NCBI GenBank assembly: GCA_948945085.1
Contig: CARBGY010000002.1
Coordinates: forward strand, 62,001-126,000
Direction: 5' to 3'
From: an uncultured Candidatus Saccharibacteria bacterium
GTDB lineage: Bacteria; Patescibacteriota; Saccharimonadia; Saccharimonadales; Saccharimonadaceae
DNA: 64,000 nt
The position numbers were made by a program, and so were the translations under genes. The notes under the pieces are model-generated. The model searched no databases. It saw only the letters and a list, made by a program, of their open reading frames with translations, and had not been told where the DNA came from. This document shows positions 8,643 to 16,423 of this stretch, piece by piece (position 1 is the stretch's first letter; each line of letters opens with the position of its first letter).

Positions 8643-8760
8643 TTTCTTTCCTCCTGAATTTTCTGATTTTTATAAAGTTTCTGCACTACGAACTGATAAT
8701 TTGCTTAAGGTTTGCACCTTAAAGCTATGAAAACTCGCGGTGCATATACCTTATTCCTAC

Positions 8761-8789
8761 ATTGTGGCATAGATACTAGATTTTGTCAA
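8761..8789 (-). promoter_or_regulatory. Promoter of the 140-aa membrane gene
   Basis: Minus-strand TTGACA (8784-8789), 17-nt spacer, CACAAT (8761-8766) preceded by TATGC. It abuts the stop codon of the next gene upstream (8790). Confidence 0.65.
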
Positions 8790-10478
8790 CTACTGGAAGA
8801 AGCAGAGGTACACAGCAGCACCGACGACGGCGCCGAGGAGGATGGTGAAGAGGAGAAGGAAGAAAAGTGGGAGCTTAGAACGACGACTGGCGGGGATGAT
8901 GACGGTAGGGCGAGTCGGGAGGTCTTGGCGGGGGCCGAGATCGGGTTTGGGGGATTTTTTCTTGGAGTAGACGTTCTTTTTGGAGAGTTTAGAGCCGGGT
9001 TTAACACCGGTTTTTTCGCTGGTGCGAACAGAGTAATCATAGGGCTTAGCATTATCAGAAAGGGGACGCTTTTCGACGCTGACGGATTTTAAGAAAGGAG
9101 ATTGACCGCCTAAAGCATAGCGGTTATTATCGGTAGGCTTCTTAGCCTTTTGGAGAAAACTATATTTTGCGGTAGCATCGGCCTCGAAGGAGGAATCGAG
9201 AGGAGCGGGACCACCGTGGCCTGAAGCAACACGCTGGGTTTTGATTTGGCCAATGGGCGCGCGGTCGCCAATGGCGATAGCGGGGGCTTTAGGGGGATGA
9301 TAATCTTCAACTACACCAAGATTAGCTGATGCTGTGCGGGCGGAGCTCAGCTTAGGCGGGGTAGTCATAACATAGCTGCTATCAACTGATAGAGTTTGAG
9401 GCTGACTAACGGAGTAATTACGAGGTTTAGTGCGAAAACGCGTAGAGTTAGATGTAGCGTAATTTGCGGGGGCTGGAACCATCTGGGGGTCACGGACTCC
9501 GCTGCCGAGGGCAAGTTGAGAAGATGAAGATGGGACCGGAACGGAATAGTTGTCAATTCCGCTAGCAATAGCCCGAGAATTACCGGCGGTAATAGTGCGA
9601 CGGTTGGTAGGTTGACGACGACCGCCAATTAATCGAGCGAGGCGACCAGGCGAGCGCGTTGGTAGTTCGGGGGCCTCAACAGAACGAGCGGCTTGGGCCA
9701 TACGAGAATTAGCAGGAAGAACAACGGCGGTTTGCTTTTGGCGACTGCCAGACTTGCCAAGCTTTAATGAGGTGCGGACGACGGGGATTTCATCACTCTC
9801 AACTTTCTTAAGGCCACGTGTGACGGCAGAGCTAGAGGTTAGCGGGTCGGCGGAATTACCAGGTTGTAGATCTTCGAGATTAGGCTGTTCGGTTTTGGCC
9901 ATCTTAAGGATAGCAGAAGCGGAAGTGCGGGTCGATTCCATGCTACGTTGGATAGAGCCATGATGGAAGCTAGCGGCAGACTTAGGAGATGTAGGTTGGC
10001 CAGCACTAGCATTGACTAATTCCCTGGCGCTTGGGGCGGGGGCTGCGGAGGCATGTTTGGTCTGTTCGGCATACATAGCATTAATAGCGGCTTTGGCGGA
10101 GGTAACGGGAGTAGTAGGTAGGACATAGGGAGAGGAGTTTGGAGTAACTGAGGACTGAGGAGCATGACTATTAGCTGGTCGAGCATGCGTCGGTGTGCCA
10201 GATGACTTATTGGAACTCCCGCCAACGGAAGGGAGATTGGCGACCATATTGGCGAGGCGATCAGCTTCACTGGGACTAATAGAACTGGACGACTGCGCCG
10301 AAGAGTTATTAGCCGTTCCACTCGTTGAAGGAGTTTTTTCGGGCTGAACGTGAGTTGAAGCTGATGAATTTTTAGAGTTGGAGGTCCTTAGAGGAGGATA
10401 AAGCGGTTTAGAAGGAGCAAAATCAATCTGACGCCGATGCGCCCCGGTCACTCCAGACTGATTTTGTGCCTGCTCCAT
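8790..10478 (-). CDS. Ser/Thr/Pro-rich membrane-anchored protein (562 aa)
   Basis: The start ATG (10478) overlaps the TAA of tpiA by one base (TAATG), so the gene is probably translated by coupling behind tpiA. About 525 residues are low complexity, rich in Ser, Pro, Thr, Asn, Arg and Lys and without cysteine, so probably disordered. The C-terminus is a basic stop (RRSK) plus one membrane helix (LPLFFLLLFTILLGAVVGAA) and only a few residues after it. That predicts a tail-anchored protein with the disordered part in the cytoplasm. No signal peptide. Such proteins could act as scaffolds, but no function can be read from sequence. Confidence 0.7.
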   Translation of the reverse strand: MEQAQNQSGVTGAHRRQIDFAPSKPLYPPLRTSNSKNSSASTHVQPEKTPSTSGTANNSSAQSSSSISPSEADRLANMVANLPSVGGSSNKSSGTPTHARPANSHAPQSSVTPNSSPYVLPTTPVTSAKAAINAMYAEQTKHASAAPAPSARELVNASAGQPTSPKSAASFHHGSIQRSMESTRTSASAILKMAKTEQPNLEDLQPGNSADPLTSSSAVTRGLKKVESDEIPVVRTSLKLGKSGSRQKQTAVVLPANSRMAQAARSVEAPELPTRSPGRLARLIGGRRQPTNRRTITAGNSRAIASGIDNYSVPVPSSSSQLALGSGVRDPQMVPAPANYATSNSTRFRTKPRNYSVSQPQTLSVDSSYVMTTPPKLSSARTASANLGVVEDYHPPKAPAIAIGDRAPIGQIKTQRVASGHGGPAPLDSSFEADATAKYSFLQKAKKPTDNNRYALGGQSPFLKSVSVEKRPLSDNAKPYDYSVRTSEKTGVKPGSKLSKKNVYSKKKSPKPDLGPRQDLPTRPTVIIPASRRSKLPLFFLLLFTILLGAVVGAAVYLCFFQ

Positions 10479-11248
10479 TAATCTCGTACTCGCTTTGCTA
10501 TTTCGATAATATCAGTAAATTGTTCGCCAATCAAGCTAGCGCTACCGACAAGTAGGCCGTTGATGCCTGGGATAGTAAGATAGCCGCCGGCATTGGAGGG
10601 ATTAACGCTACCGCCATAAAGAACAGGGACATTCTCCATGTTTTCTTTGCCGTAAGTTTCGGAAAGAAGACGGCGGAGAAAGTTCACAATGTCGCCAATT
10701 TCGCCAGGGGAGGCGAGACGGGCGCCGGTAGTGGTACTGATGGCCCAAACTGGCTCGTAGGCAATGATTACCTTCGTCACATCTTCGGGGGAAATTTCGG
10801 AAAGACCGCCGAGAAGTTGGTCGCGCAAAACGTCGTAAGTTTCACCGAAAATGTGTTCGGTTTCGGTTTCGCCAATGCAAAGAATCGGTGTAATGTTGTT
10901 ACGAAGCGCAGCGGCGATGCCAGCACGGATATCTTTATCGCTTTCGTGGAAAAGTTGGCGACGTTCGGAATGACCTACAAGACAATAATCTACTAAACCG
11001 CGTAGCTGTGTAAAGGAGACGGCACCAGTGTAAGCTCCAAAATCGTGGGGGTTAGCACATTGGGCGGCGAGACGGATTTTTTTACGGTCGATTTGAAGTG
11101 ATAAAGGTTGTAATGACGGAAATGAGGGAGCGACGACCACCTCAACATCACGAAAAGCCCGAGTTTTTTGAAGAAGTTTATGAAGATAGATGGAAGCTTC
11201 CCCAACAGAGAAATTCATCTTCCAGTTGCCCACGATATATGATTTCAT
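10478..11248 (-). CDS. tpiA: Triose-phosphate isomerase
   Basis: Interconverts dihydroxyacetone phosphate and glyceraldehyde 3-phosphate in the cytosol. All catalytic elements are present: GNWKMN with Lys10, VGHSERR with His93, AYEPVWAI with Glu165, and the phosphate-binding YGGSVNPSNAGG and GLLVGSASL. Length (256 aa) is normal. There is no SD: TATAAT (11255-11260, minus strand) ends 6 nt before ATG, so the mRNA should be leaderless. It forms an operon with the overlapping 562-aa membrane protein gene. Confidence 0.97.
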   Translation of the reverse strand: MKSYIVGNWKMNFSVGEASIYLHKLLQKTRAFRDVEVVVAPSFPSLQPLSLQIDRKKIRLAAQCANPHDFGAYTGAVSFTQLRGLVDYCLVGHSERRQLFHESDKDIRAGIAAALRNNITPILCIGETETEHIFGETYDVLRDQLLGGLSEISPEDVTKVIIAYEPVWAISTTTGARLASPGEIGDIVNFLRRLLSETYGKENMENVPVLYGGSVNPSNAGGYLTIPGINGLLVGSASLIGEQFTDIIEIAKRVRD

Positions 11249-11254
11249 ATGTTA

Positions 11255-11260
11255 ATTATA
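11255..11260 (-). promoter_or_regulatory. -10 element for leaderless tpiA
   Basis: TGTGCTATAAT on the minus strand with 6 nt between the -10 and the ATG, placing the predicted transcription start at or next to the A of ATG. Confidence 0.65.
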
Positions 11261-11359
11261 GCACAGTTTAGGGTGGAGAGAGAACATTGTTTTAGTCAGT
11301 CTTGCTTCTTAGTTTACAGATTGGAACTACGGAACAGCCCGGTTTCAACGGGTTTAACC

Positions 11360-11388
11360 TTGACTTTTTTATTAAAGTATGCTACAAT
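11360..11388 (+). promoter_or_regulatory. Promoter of the 338-aa gene
   Basis: TTGACT (11360-11365), 17 nt, TACAAT (11383-11388), with TATGC before the -10. The core TAAAGTATGCTACAA recurs almost exactly at 14367-14382. Confidence 0.8.
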
Positions 11389-11479
11389 GGTGGTATGGAG
11401 TCGATTTTGAGGCTCGAAATTAATGGTTCTTTAAAAAATCTTCTTTCAAACTAGTAAACATGCAAACGGAGGGGAAATG

Positions 11480-12496
11480 ATGAAGTATGTAGTTAAAGAA
11501 TGTTCTCGGGAAACTCTACAGGCAGCATTAAGAAAAGGAAAGCGTATCGAATTCCATCGAAACTGGGCCACAATTCAATTACCTGGGTGGGTAGATTATC
11601 TTGATATTTCGGGGGATGAGATGACGTTTGAGTTGGATTCACCGTGGGTAATGGTGGACGAGTTGGGTCGCAATATAGATCCAACGGAAGGGATGAATAA
11701 TGGCGGATTAAAAGCCTTCTTATCGGGTTTTGTCGATATTTTCAAAGATTATACGGTGGGGTTCTGCCAATATCATGCAAGCGCAAATATCGTAAAGCCG
11801 TGCTTACCAGATGCGGCGACTTGCTTATTTGTAATTGAGCGTAAGAGATTAAGCTTTCTTGGCAGTTTAATAACAGATGATATTAGTACGGCAGAATGTG
11901 ACTATTCAGAAGCCGCGATTGCAACTGGCAGTTGGTGCGTAAAGCTACCACGACGCGGTAAAGAATGGACGTTTTGTTGGGTGTTCCCGATAGAGAATGT
12001 GGTATCTTCGTTAGACATACCAATAGGATCTGGGCTGCTCATAGAGGGTTGTCGAGAACTCGGGAATAGAGCGTTACAAATAAAACCGGATCCCTCACGG
12101 CGATTTGAGTTTAAATTTTATGAGGATGATATGATCATCGAATGGGCGTCAGTAGTAGATGAAACTGGGCGATTGGTTAATCCTAGTAGAACATGGGCGG
12201 TAGATGACGACGCACGACGAACGGACGTAGTCCGGTCAGACAAATGCGTTTGGGAGCAGGTTAAGGACACCTGGATGATTGTAACGTTTCGGCGAAGGTG
12301 TTTTTCGTTGGAGTCGGAATACGATATTGTACAACTGCCGGAACAGATAACGCCGGCAATGTCTGACCGATTAGCAATCTTAGAGGAAAAGATGATGCAG
12401 CACGACAAACAAAAGTTTAAGGAACTATTTCCAGAAATAGCTTTTGACAGGCTGAAAATTGGTCGAGCTTGGACTAAGCAGGTTTACTACAAATGA
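11480..12496 (+). CDS. Hypothetical protein with internal repeat (338 aa)
   Basis: Two ATGs occur in tandem (11477, 11480). GGAGGGG at 11468-11474 fits the second better. The protein has no signal or membrane segment. A motif recurs at ~55-67 (WVMVDELGRNIDP) and ~218-231 (WASVVDETGRLVNP), suggesting two related halves, each with a strand-rich region before it (IEFHRNWATIQLP; FEFKFYEDDMIIE). No known family recognised. It is transcribed alone between its own promoter and terminator. Confidence 0.7.
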   Translation: MKYVVKECSRETLQAALRKGKRIEFHRNWATIQLPGWVDYLDISGDEMTFELDSPWVMVDELGRNIDPTEGMNNGGLKAFLSGFVDIFKDYTVGFCQYHASANIVKPCLPDAATCLFVIERKRLSFLGSLITDDISTAECDYSEAAIATGSWCVKLPRRGKEWTFCWVFPIENVVSSLDIPIGSGLLIEGCRELGNRALQIKPDPSRRFEFKFYEDDMIIEWASVVDETGRLVNPSRTWAVDDDARRTDVVRSDKCVWEQVKDTWMIVTFRRRCFSLESEYDIVQLPEQITPAMSDRLAILEEKMMQHDKQKFKELFPEIAFDRLKIGRAWTKQVYYK

Positions 12497-12511
12497 AAGG
12501 AGGTTACATTG

Positions 12512-12540
12512 CCCCAGCCTGGAAAGGCTGGGGATTTTGT
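12512..12540 (+). terminator. Terminator of the 338-aa gene
   Basis: Stem CCCCAGCCT-GGAA-AGGCTGGGG followed by ATTTTGTT. Confidence 0.85.
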
Positions 12541-12567
12541 TGGGGTGGAAGATTGAAGACTGAGGCT

Positions 12568-13422
12568 TTAGACCGTAACACCGAGTAGGCCGAGGATGCC
12601 CCGAAGCGCATAAGCGGTGTCTTCGTGCGAACGAACAGTAATCGTGTCAATACCCATTTGGACGATAGGGTAGTCATTCCCTCCTTCCTTCGTCATGTCA
12701 CCAAAGTAGAGAACATCTGGTTTTTGGACACCCAATTCCTTGAGGAGATGGGTCATGCCGAATTCTTTATTCATGCCGGGGGCAGCGACGTTAATAGAGG
12801 TTGTGCCACCGATTTCGTAGAGAAAATCCGGCAGGGCTTCACGACACTTAGCGACGATAGCTTCACGTTTTTTCATGTCAGGATCCCAGGCGTACTTAGC
12901 TTCGGTGCCAGCTTTTTGGCCGAGGGCGGAAAAAGTGACTTGGGAAAGGCGGTTTTCGATGATTTCGTCCCCGTCGGCAAGTTTGTCTGCTTCCCAATAT
13001 CCGAGTTCGCGCGCGGCGTTTTCGATAGTTGTTGTAATTTTTACAACATCTTCGGGTTTGAGGGGATAGTTGTAAACTTGGTGCCAACTATCGGGACTAG
13101 CAGCCTTTTTACCGGCAAGGACATCTTCGGAAGCTATTTCCTGAGAATATGTGTAGTACTGAGTACCCTGAGCGGCAAACAGGTGAAGGTGATTTAATTC
13201 CCTGTTTGTTACTCCCACCGCAATAAGAGGTTCGACGATTTGAATGAGAAATTGCTCAAATTTTTGGCCAGAAATCGGGCAGATTTCGAAGTAATTAAGA
13301 CACGATCTAAGAAGTTTGGCAATTTCGGGGGGAATGGGAGTTTTGGCGATATTAAGAGTTTGATCGATATCAAAGCCTAAAACTTTTTTGCAAAGTTGGG
13401 GTTGATGAAAATTATGGTGCAT
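12568..13422 (-). CDS. HAD-superfamily (type IIB) phosphatase, phosphomannomutase-like (284 aa)
   Basis: ATG 13422 is chosen because GGAGGAACC directly precedes it and TATAAT lies ~25 nt upstream; the frame continues further but contains this promoter. Motif I is GFDIDQTLN (Asp-x-Asp-x-T), motif II is in CPISGQKF, and motif IV includes YFGDMTKEGGNDYPI. The cap-region sequence NVAAPGMNKEFGMTHLLKELG matches the substrate-loop style of eukaryotic-type phosphomannomutases and sucrose-phosphatase-like HAD-IIB enzymes. Probably a sugar-phosphate phosphatase or phosphomannomutase in the cytosol; substrate unproven. Confidence 0.8.
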   Translation of the reverse strand: MHHNFHQPQLCKKVLGFDIDQTLNIAKTPIPPEIAKLLRSCLNYFEICPISGQKFEQFLIQIVEPLIAVGVTNRELNHLHLFAAQGTQYYTYSQEIASEDVLAGKKAASPDSWHQVYNYPLKPEDVVKITTTIENAARELGYWEADKLADGDEIIENRLSQVTFSALGQKAGTEAKYAWDPDMKKREAIVAKCREALPDFLYEIGGTTSINVAAPGMNKEFGMTHLLKELGVQKPDVLYFGDMTKEGGNDYPIVQMGIDTITVRSHEDTAYALRGILGLLGVTV

Positions 13423-13468
13423 GGTTCCTCCAGTTATGGCTTGATTATAACATGGTTTAAAAGAACTG

Positions 13469-13491
13469 AAAAAAGCGGTCCGAAGACCGCT
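13469..13491 (-). terminator. Terminator of the 230-aa gene
   Basis: On the minus strand AGCGGTC-TTCG-GACCGCT is followed by TTTTTTC: a textbook intrinsic terminator. Confidence 0.9.
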
Positions 13492-13510
13492 AGCAATGAT
13501 TATAGAGCCA

Positions 13511-14203
13511 CTAGTAACGGTAATTGTCATTCGCATCACGTCTAAGCTTGACCGACAATTCCCCACTCGACAGAGTTGGCTGCTGGTAATACCGAGTAAC
13601 TTGGTAGCGATTAGAATGCGCGGAGATGGTGACATTTCTTATGACGCCACTATTACCCTCGATGTACTCAGTATCAACGAAAACCTGGCCATCATAAGCA
13701 TGAATAGTGTAACGCTCGGCTGCGTCCTTACCATGTGCGGGCACGCAGAGATAAAGACACCAGAGATCGGAAATTGGCAAAACTGCTGTATGTATTGTCC
13801 CGCCGTTTGATCGGTAATAATTAAGGCTAACATGGTCAAGAAAGACACCGACATACTTCAGCTTCCATTCCTTATTATAACCAAGCATGATTTTCTTCAA
13901 ATTGATCAGAAAATCATATTTTGTCTGATTAAAGTGTGCACCGATATACGCATCAAACAGTACTTCGGCGGTAGAGATCTTTCTCAGAATATCATGCTCG
14001 TGCTGCGGAGACTCATCGTCGTAGGGTAAGATAATGGTTGGCTTGCGGGCGATACTGCTCGCTGCGCTACTGATTGATGAGCTATTTCCACCGATGATCC
14101 TAATTGGCGTATCGGGATCGAGAGGCTGGGTAATTTTGATGTTACCCATGTCGTCATGATGAATCTTTGTTTCGTAGTTACATCCAGTGTTAAAAGTAAT
14201 CAT
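13511..14203 (-). CDS. Hypothetical protein (230 aa)
   Basis: ATG at 14203 follows GAAAGGGGAA. No signal peptide or membrane helix. There is a Ser-rich patch at ~40-52 (NSSSISSAASS), then a mixed alpha/beta region with two cysteines in LWCLYLCVPAHG. The C-terminus is Arg/Asn/Tyr-rich. It has its own promoter and terminator. No family recognised. Confidence 0.65.
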   Translation of the reverse strand: MITFNTGCNYETKIHHDDMGNIKITQPLDPDTPIRIIGGNSSSISSAASSIARKPTIILPYDDESPQHEHDILRKISTAEVLFDAYIGAHFNQTKYDFLINLKKIMLGYNKEWKLKYVGVFLDHVSLNYYRSNGGTIHTAVLPISDLWCLYLCVPAHGKDAAERYTIHAYDGQVFVDTEYIEGNSGVIRNVTISAHSNRYQVTRYYQQPTLSSGELSVKLRRDANDNYRY

Positions 14204-14254
14204 TTTATTCCCCTTTCAATTAAGCTACAATTCAGTTTATAGAATCCTTTTTCT

Positions 14255-14283
14255 ATTTTACCACAGATTTATCAAAAAGTCAA
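14255..14283 (-). promoter_or_regulatory. Promoter of the 230-aa gene
   Basis: Minus-strand TTGACT (14278-14283), 17 nt, TAAAAT (14255-14260), preceded by TGTGG. Confidence 0.7.
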
Positions 14284-14354
14284 TAGTAAAATCATGTTTT
14301 TAGGTGTTTTTAGGGAGAAACCTGATGTTTATCTAAGAAAATGTATGATAAAGA

Positions 14355-14383
14355 TTGATTTTTTTACTAAAGTATGCTACAAC
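14355..14383 (+). promoter_or_regulatory. Promoter of the alpha/beta-hydrolase gene
   Basis: TTGATT (14355-14360), 17 nt, TACAAC (14378-14383) with TATGC. It diverges from the promoter at 14255 with ~70 bp between the two -35 elements. Confidence 0.7.
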
Positions 14384-14487
14384 TAGAGTAGGACTTAGTC
14401 TTCAGACAGGGGGCGATAAATGCGTAGCTTCTCAAGTAGTAAAATCATTCAGTAAAAAATACCAATTCAGAAAGCGAGGAAAAATGA

Positions 14488-15273
14488 ATGAAGATGGTAG
14501 TACCTTTGTTAACAGTAGTGGCTGCAATTAATGCAGCATCTTATGCCATAGCCAGATGGAATTGGCGACAGAGTGGTCAGTTCGGAGCCGAGCTGGTTGT
14601 AGCAAGGCCGGCCGACGAAAGCGGCATAATGAATTACTATGTCGCTGGAAACATCAACCAGCCAGATGTGGCTTTCAAGTTTATGGAGCGGGATCTGGAG
14701 GGCGGAATTACTTATGTCATGTATCGCGAAAATCGCGGGTGCGACATGCGCTTAATCGCAAGACAAGTGATTAACGATGTACGACTGCATGATTACAAAG
14801 CACGGGTGATAGGGATTTCGATTGGCGACCTGGTTGGACGATATGCAGAGGACGAGCTATACAGAGTGCAGACTATCGCAATCAATCCGGAGCCGGATCC
14901 GAGGTTTTTAAAGCCCTGGGCGAGATGGTCGCTTAGAATTGGCACTCCGATAATGAAAGCTTTATTGGTTCCTTGCGGATGGCTGAGTCAGCTGCCGCTG
15001 GCAAGAGGATTCTCGCTGGCGTTCTTGGCGGACCAGTGGTGGGAAATTGCCTACCGATCGGATACTCCGACCGAGGAAGACAGCCTGATTGCGGTGATCT
15101 GCAGCAATAGGGACCAGTTCCTGAGCAATACATTCATTAAACGGGAATATGGCGGGATTCCGACGGAATTCGCGGACGCGGATCATGGTAATACCGTCGA
15201 TATGGCAGACGCATACGTTGTAGCTTGGAAACGATTGCTCAAACAGATAGGAGCACGTTTGCAGGAGTGGTAA
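14488..15273 (+). CDS. Membrane-anchored alpha/beta-hydrolase-fold protein (261 aa)
   Basis: ATG 14488 follows GAGGAAAA. Residues 1-20 (MVVPLLTVVAAINAASYAIA region) are a signal anchor or signal peptide. GISIG at ~111-115 fits the nucleophile elbow GxSxG, ICSNRDQFL supplies a candidate Asp, and DADHGNTVD near residue 236 the candidate His. That gives the order Ser-Asp-His of alpha/beta hydrolases. Substrate unknown. Probably acts at the membrane or outside the cell. Own promoter and terminator. Confidence 0.65.
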   Translation: MKMVVPLLTVVAAINAASYAIARWNWRQSGQFGAELVVARPADESGIMNYYVAGNINQPDVAFKFMERDLEGGITYVMYRENRGCDMRLIARQVINDVRLHDYKARVIGISIGDLVGRYAEDELYRVQTIAINPEPDPRFLKPWARWSLRIGTPIMKALLVPCGWLSQLPLARGFSLAFLADQWWEIAYRSDTPTEEDSLIAVICSNRDQFLSNTFIKREYGGIPTEFADADHGNTVDMADAYVVAWKRLLKQIGARLQEW

Positions 15274-15295
15274 GAACGATGCGAATAGTAAGCAA

Positions 15296-15327
15296 AACCC
15301 CTGACTACGGTCAGGGGTTCGTTTTGT
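15296..15327 (+). terminator. Terminator of the hydrolase gene
   Basis: AACCCCTGA-CTACGG-TCAGGGGTT followed by CGTTTTGTT. Confidence 0.8.
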
Positions 15328-15337
15328 TAGGAGAATT

Positions 15338-16225
15338 TCAGCCTATTGTAGCAGCGTGAAAATCTAAAACATGGCAACAGTTTCGAGGGATTTGGATAGC
15401 CCTAACGCGATGACGGGCGAGAATTTCTTGTAGGGGTTCCTCGAGAAGATTTCCGAGGTAGAAGGGATTAAGTTCTTTTTTGACTGGCAGATCGGCCGCC
15501 CAGATACACCAGAAGAGGTTACCGAGATGATCGAGACCAAGTTTAGTGTTGCTAAGGCCATTACATCGCTCCTGAAGGGCGCAGTTCTTTTTGACTTTTC
15601 CAGAATAGCCAAAGGTACGAAAAACATCAATAAGACGATCGGCGATTAGATGATCATTAGGGATAGATTGCTGATTGCGTCCAACTGGCATAAGTCGCAA
15701 GAGCAAGACTGAAGAAGGATTGGTCGGCAAGAGGCTCTTTACGAGATGTTCGCAGTAGCTTTGGGACATCTCCCAAACTGGGAGCATGACATTATGCTCA
15801 ATTCCCATTCGGTTCAGCATATTAAGTGCCATGAGATTTGTCAGGTTGTAGCCTTTACGAAGAGGATCATGGTACCACCAGGGGCGATCATACGTCAAAT
15901 CATATGAACCAGCAAGAGATTTCAGTAATGGGGGGGGGGATGAATGAGCCAGGACAGAAAGACCGAGGCCGGAGATGGAAATATTCTCGCGTCCATAAGT
16001 TGCAGAAGCAAGTTGCATGACTTCCAGACTTCCCTCGCCGCACCAGGGATCGCCGCCGGAAAAGTCAATCCGAACCGGCAACTTGGAATCAATGATAGCT
16101 CGCAAAATTCTGAGCTTCAGATCAGCATTGTCCTGAAAGGTTGTACGAGCGGAGGCAGCACAATGCGAACAGTGATACCGACACTTTAAAGTGAGGTTCC
16201 AAACAAGACGGACTTCTTCAAACAT
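15338..16225 (-). CDS. Radical SAM protein with SPASM-like cysteines and a C10 tract (295 aa)
   Basis: ATG 16225 follows AAAGGAG. Residues 14-24 contain CRYHCSHC, the CxxxCxxC motif that binds the 4Fe-4S cluster cleaving S-adenosylmethionine; DFSGGDPW follows as the usual GGEP-type motif. C-terminal cysteines (CALQERC, then FWCIWAAD and NCC) resemble a SPASM/twitch auxiliary cluster region. This suggests an anaerobic peptide- or protein-modifying enzyme; no substrate peptide is obvious nearby. Codons for SSPPP (~residues 96-100) are a run of ten C, where slippage would truncate the protein. The copy here is in frame. Confidence 0.85.
   Translation of the reverse strand: MFEEVRLVWNLTLKCRYHCSHCAASARTTFQDNADLKLRILRAIIDSKLPVRIDFSGGDPWCGEGSLEVMQLASATYGRENISISGLGLSVLAHSSPPPLLKSLAGSYDLTYDRPWWYHDPLRKGYNLTNLMALNMLNRMGIEHNVMLPVWEMSQSYCEHLVKSLLPTNPSSVLLLRLMPVGRNQQSIPNDHLIADRLIDVFRTFGYSGKVKKNCALQERCNGLSNTKLGLDHLGNLFWCIWAADLPVKKELNPFYLGNLLEEPLQEILARHRVRAIQIPRNCCHVLDFHAATIG
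15930..15939 (+). repeat. Poly-G(10)/poly-C tract inside radical SAM gene
   Basis: Ten consecutive G residues on the plus strand (C on the coding strand), about one third into the gene. Homopolymers this long are typical of slipped-strand phase-variable loci. Confidence 0.85.
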
Positions 16226-16297
16226 GTTTTCTCCTTTCTAAATTGCAAAACTACGAGGTTACCTACTGGTTAAATTTTTAGTATATCCTGTCATCTT

Positions 16298-16324
16298 TTT
16301 ATAGTACTTTTGGGTTTTTGTCAA
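16298..16324 (-). promoter_or_regulatory. Possible promoter of the radical SAM gene
   Basis: Minus-strand TTGACA (16319-16324) and TATAAA (16298-16303), but the spacer is only 15 nt, so this is tentative. Confidence 0.4.
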
Positions 16325-16359
16325 GGTTTAATTCGAGATTAAAATTGTCAATATTGACG

Positions 16360-16384
16360 ACCACCTCAAGGGGTGGTTTTTTTC
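16360..16384 (+). terminator. Plus-strand terminator upstream of tyrS
   Basis: ACCACC-TCAAGG-GGTGGT followed by seven T residues. No plus-strand gene ends just before it. It may insulate tyrS or end a short antisense or small RNA transcript. Confidence 0.7.
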
Positions 16385-16423
16385 TGGACCGAAGTTTAGG
16401 ATAGATGTGATACAATATAGAAT

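Noticed and set aside
8712..9092. 126-codon plus-strand frame rich in Glu and Gly
   Set aside because: Antisense shadow of the basic C-terminal region of the 562-aa protein gene.
12496..12555. 15-codon frame behind AAAGGAGGT starting with TTG
   Set aside because: It overlaps the terminator hairpin at 12512 and has no further support; the SD-like sequence may be chance.
13423..13635. N-terminal extension of the HAD-IIB gene to 13635
   Set aside because: This region holds the -10, the SD of ATG 13422 and the terminator of the preceding gene.
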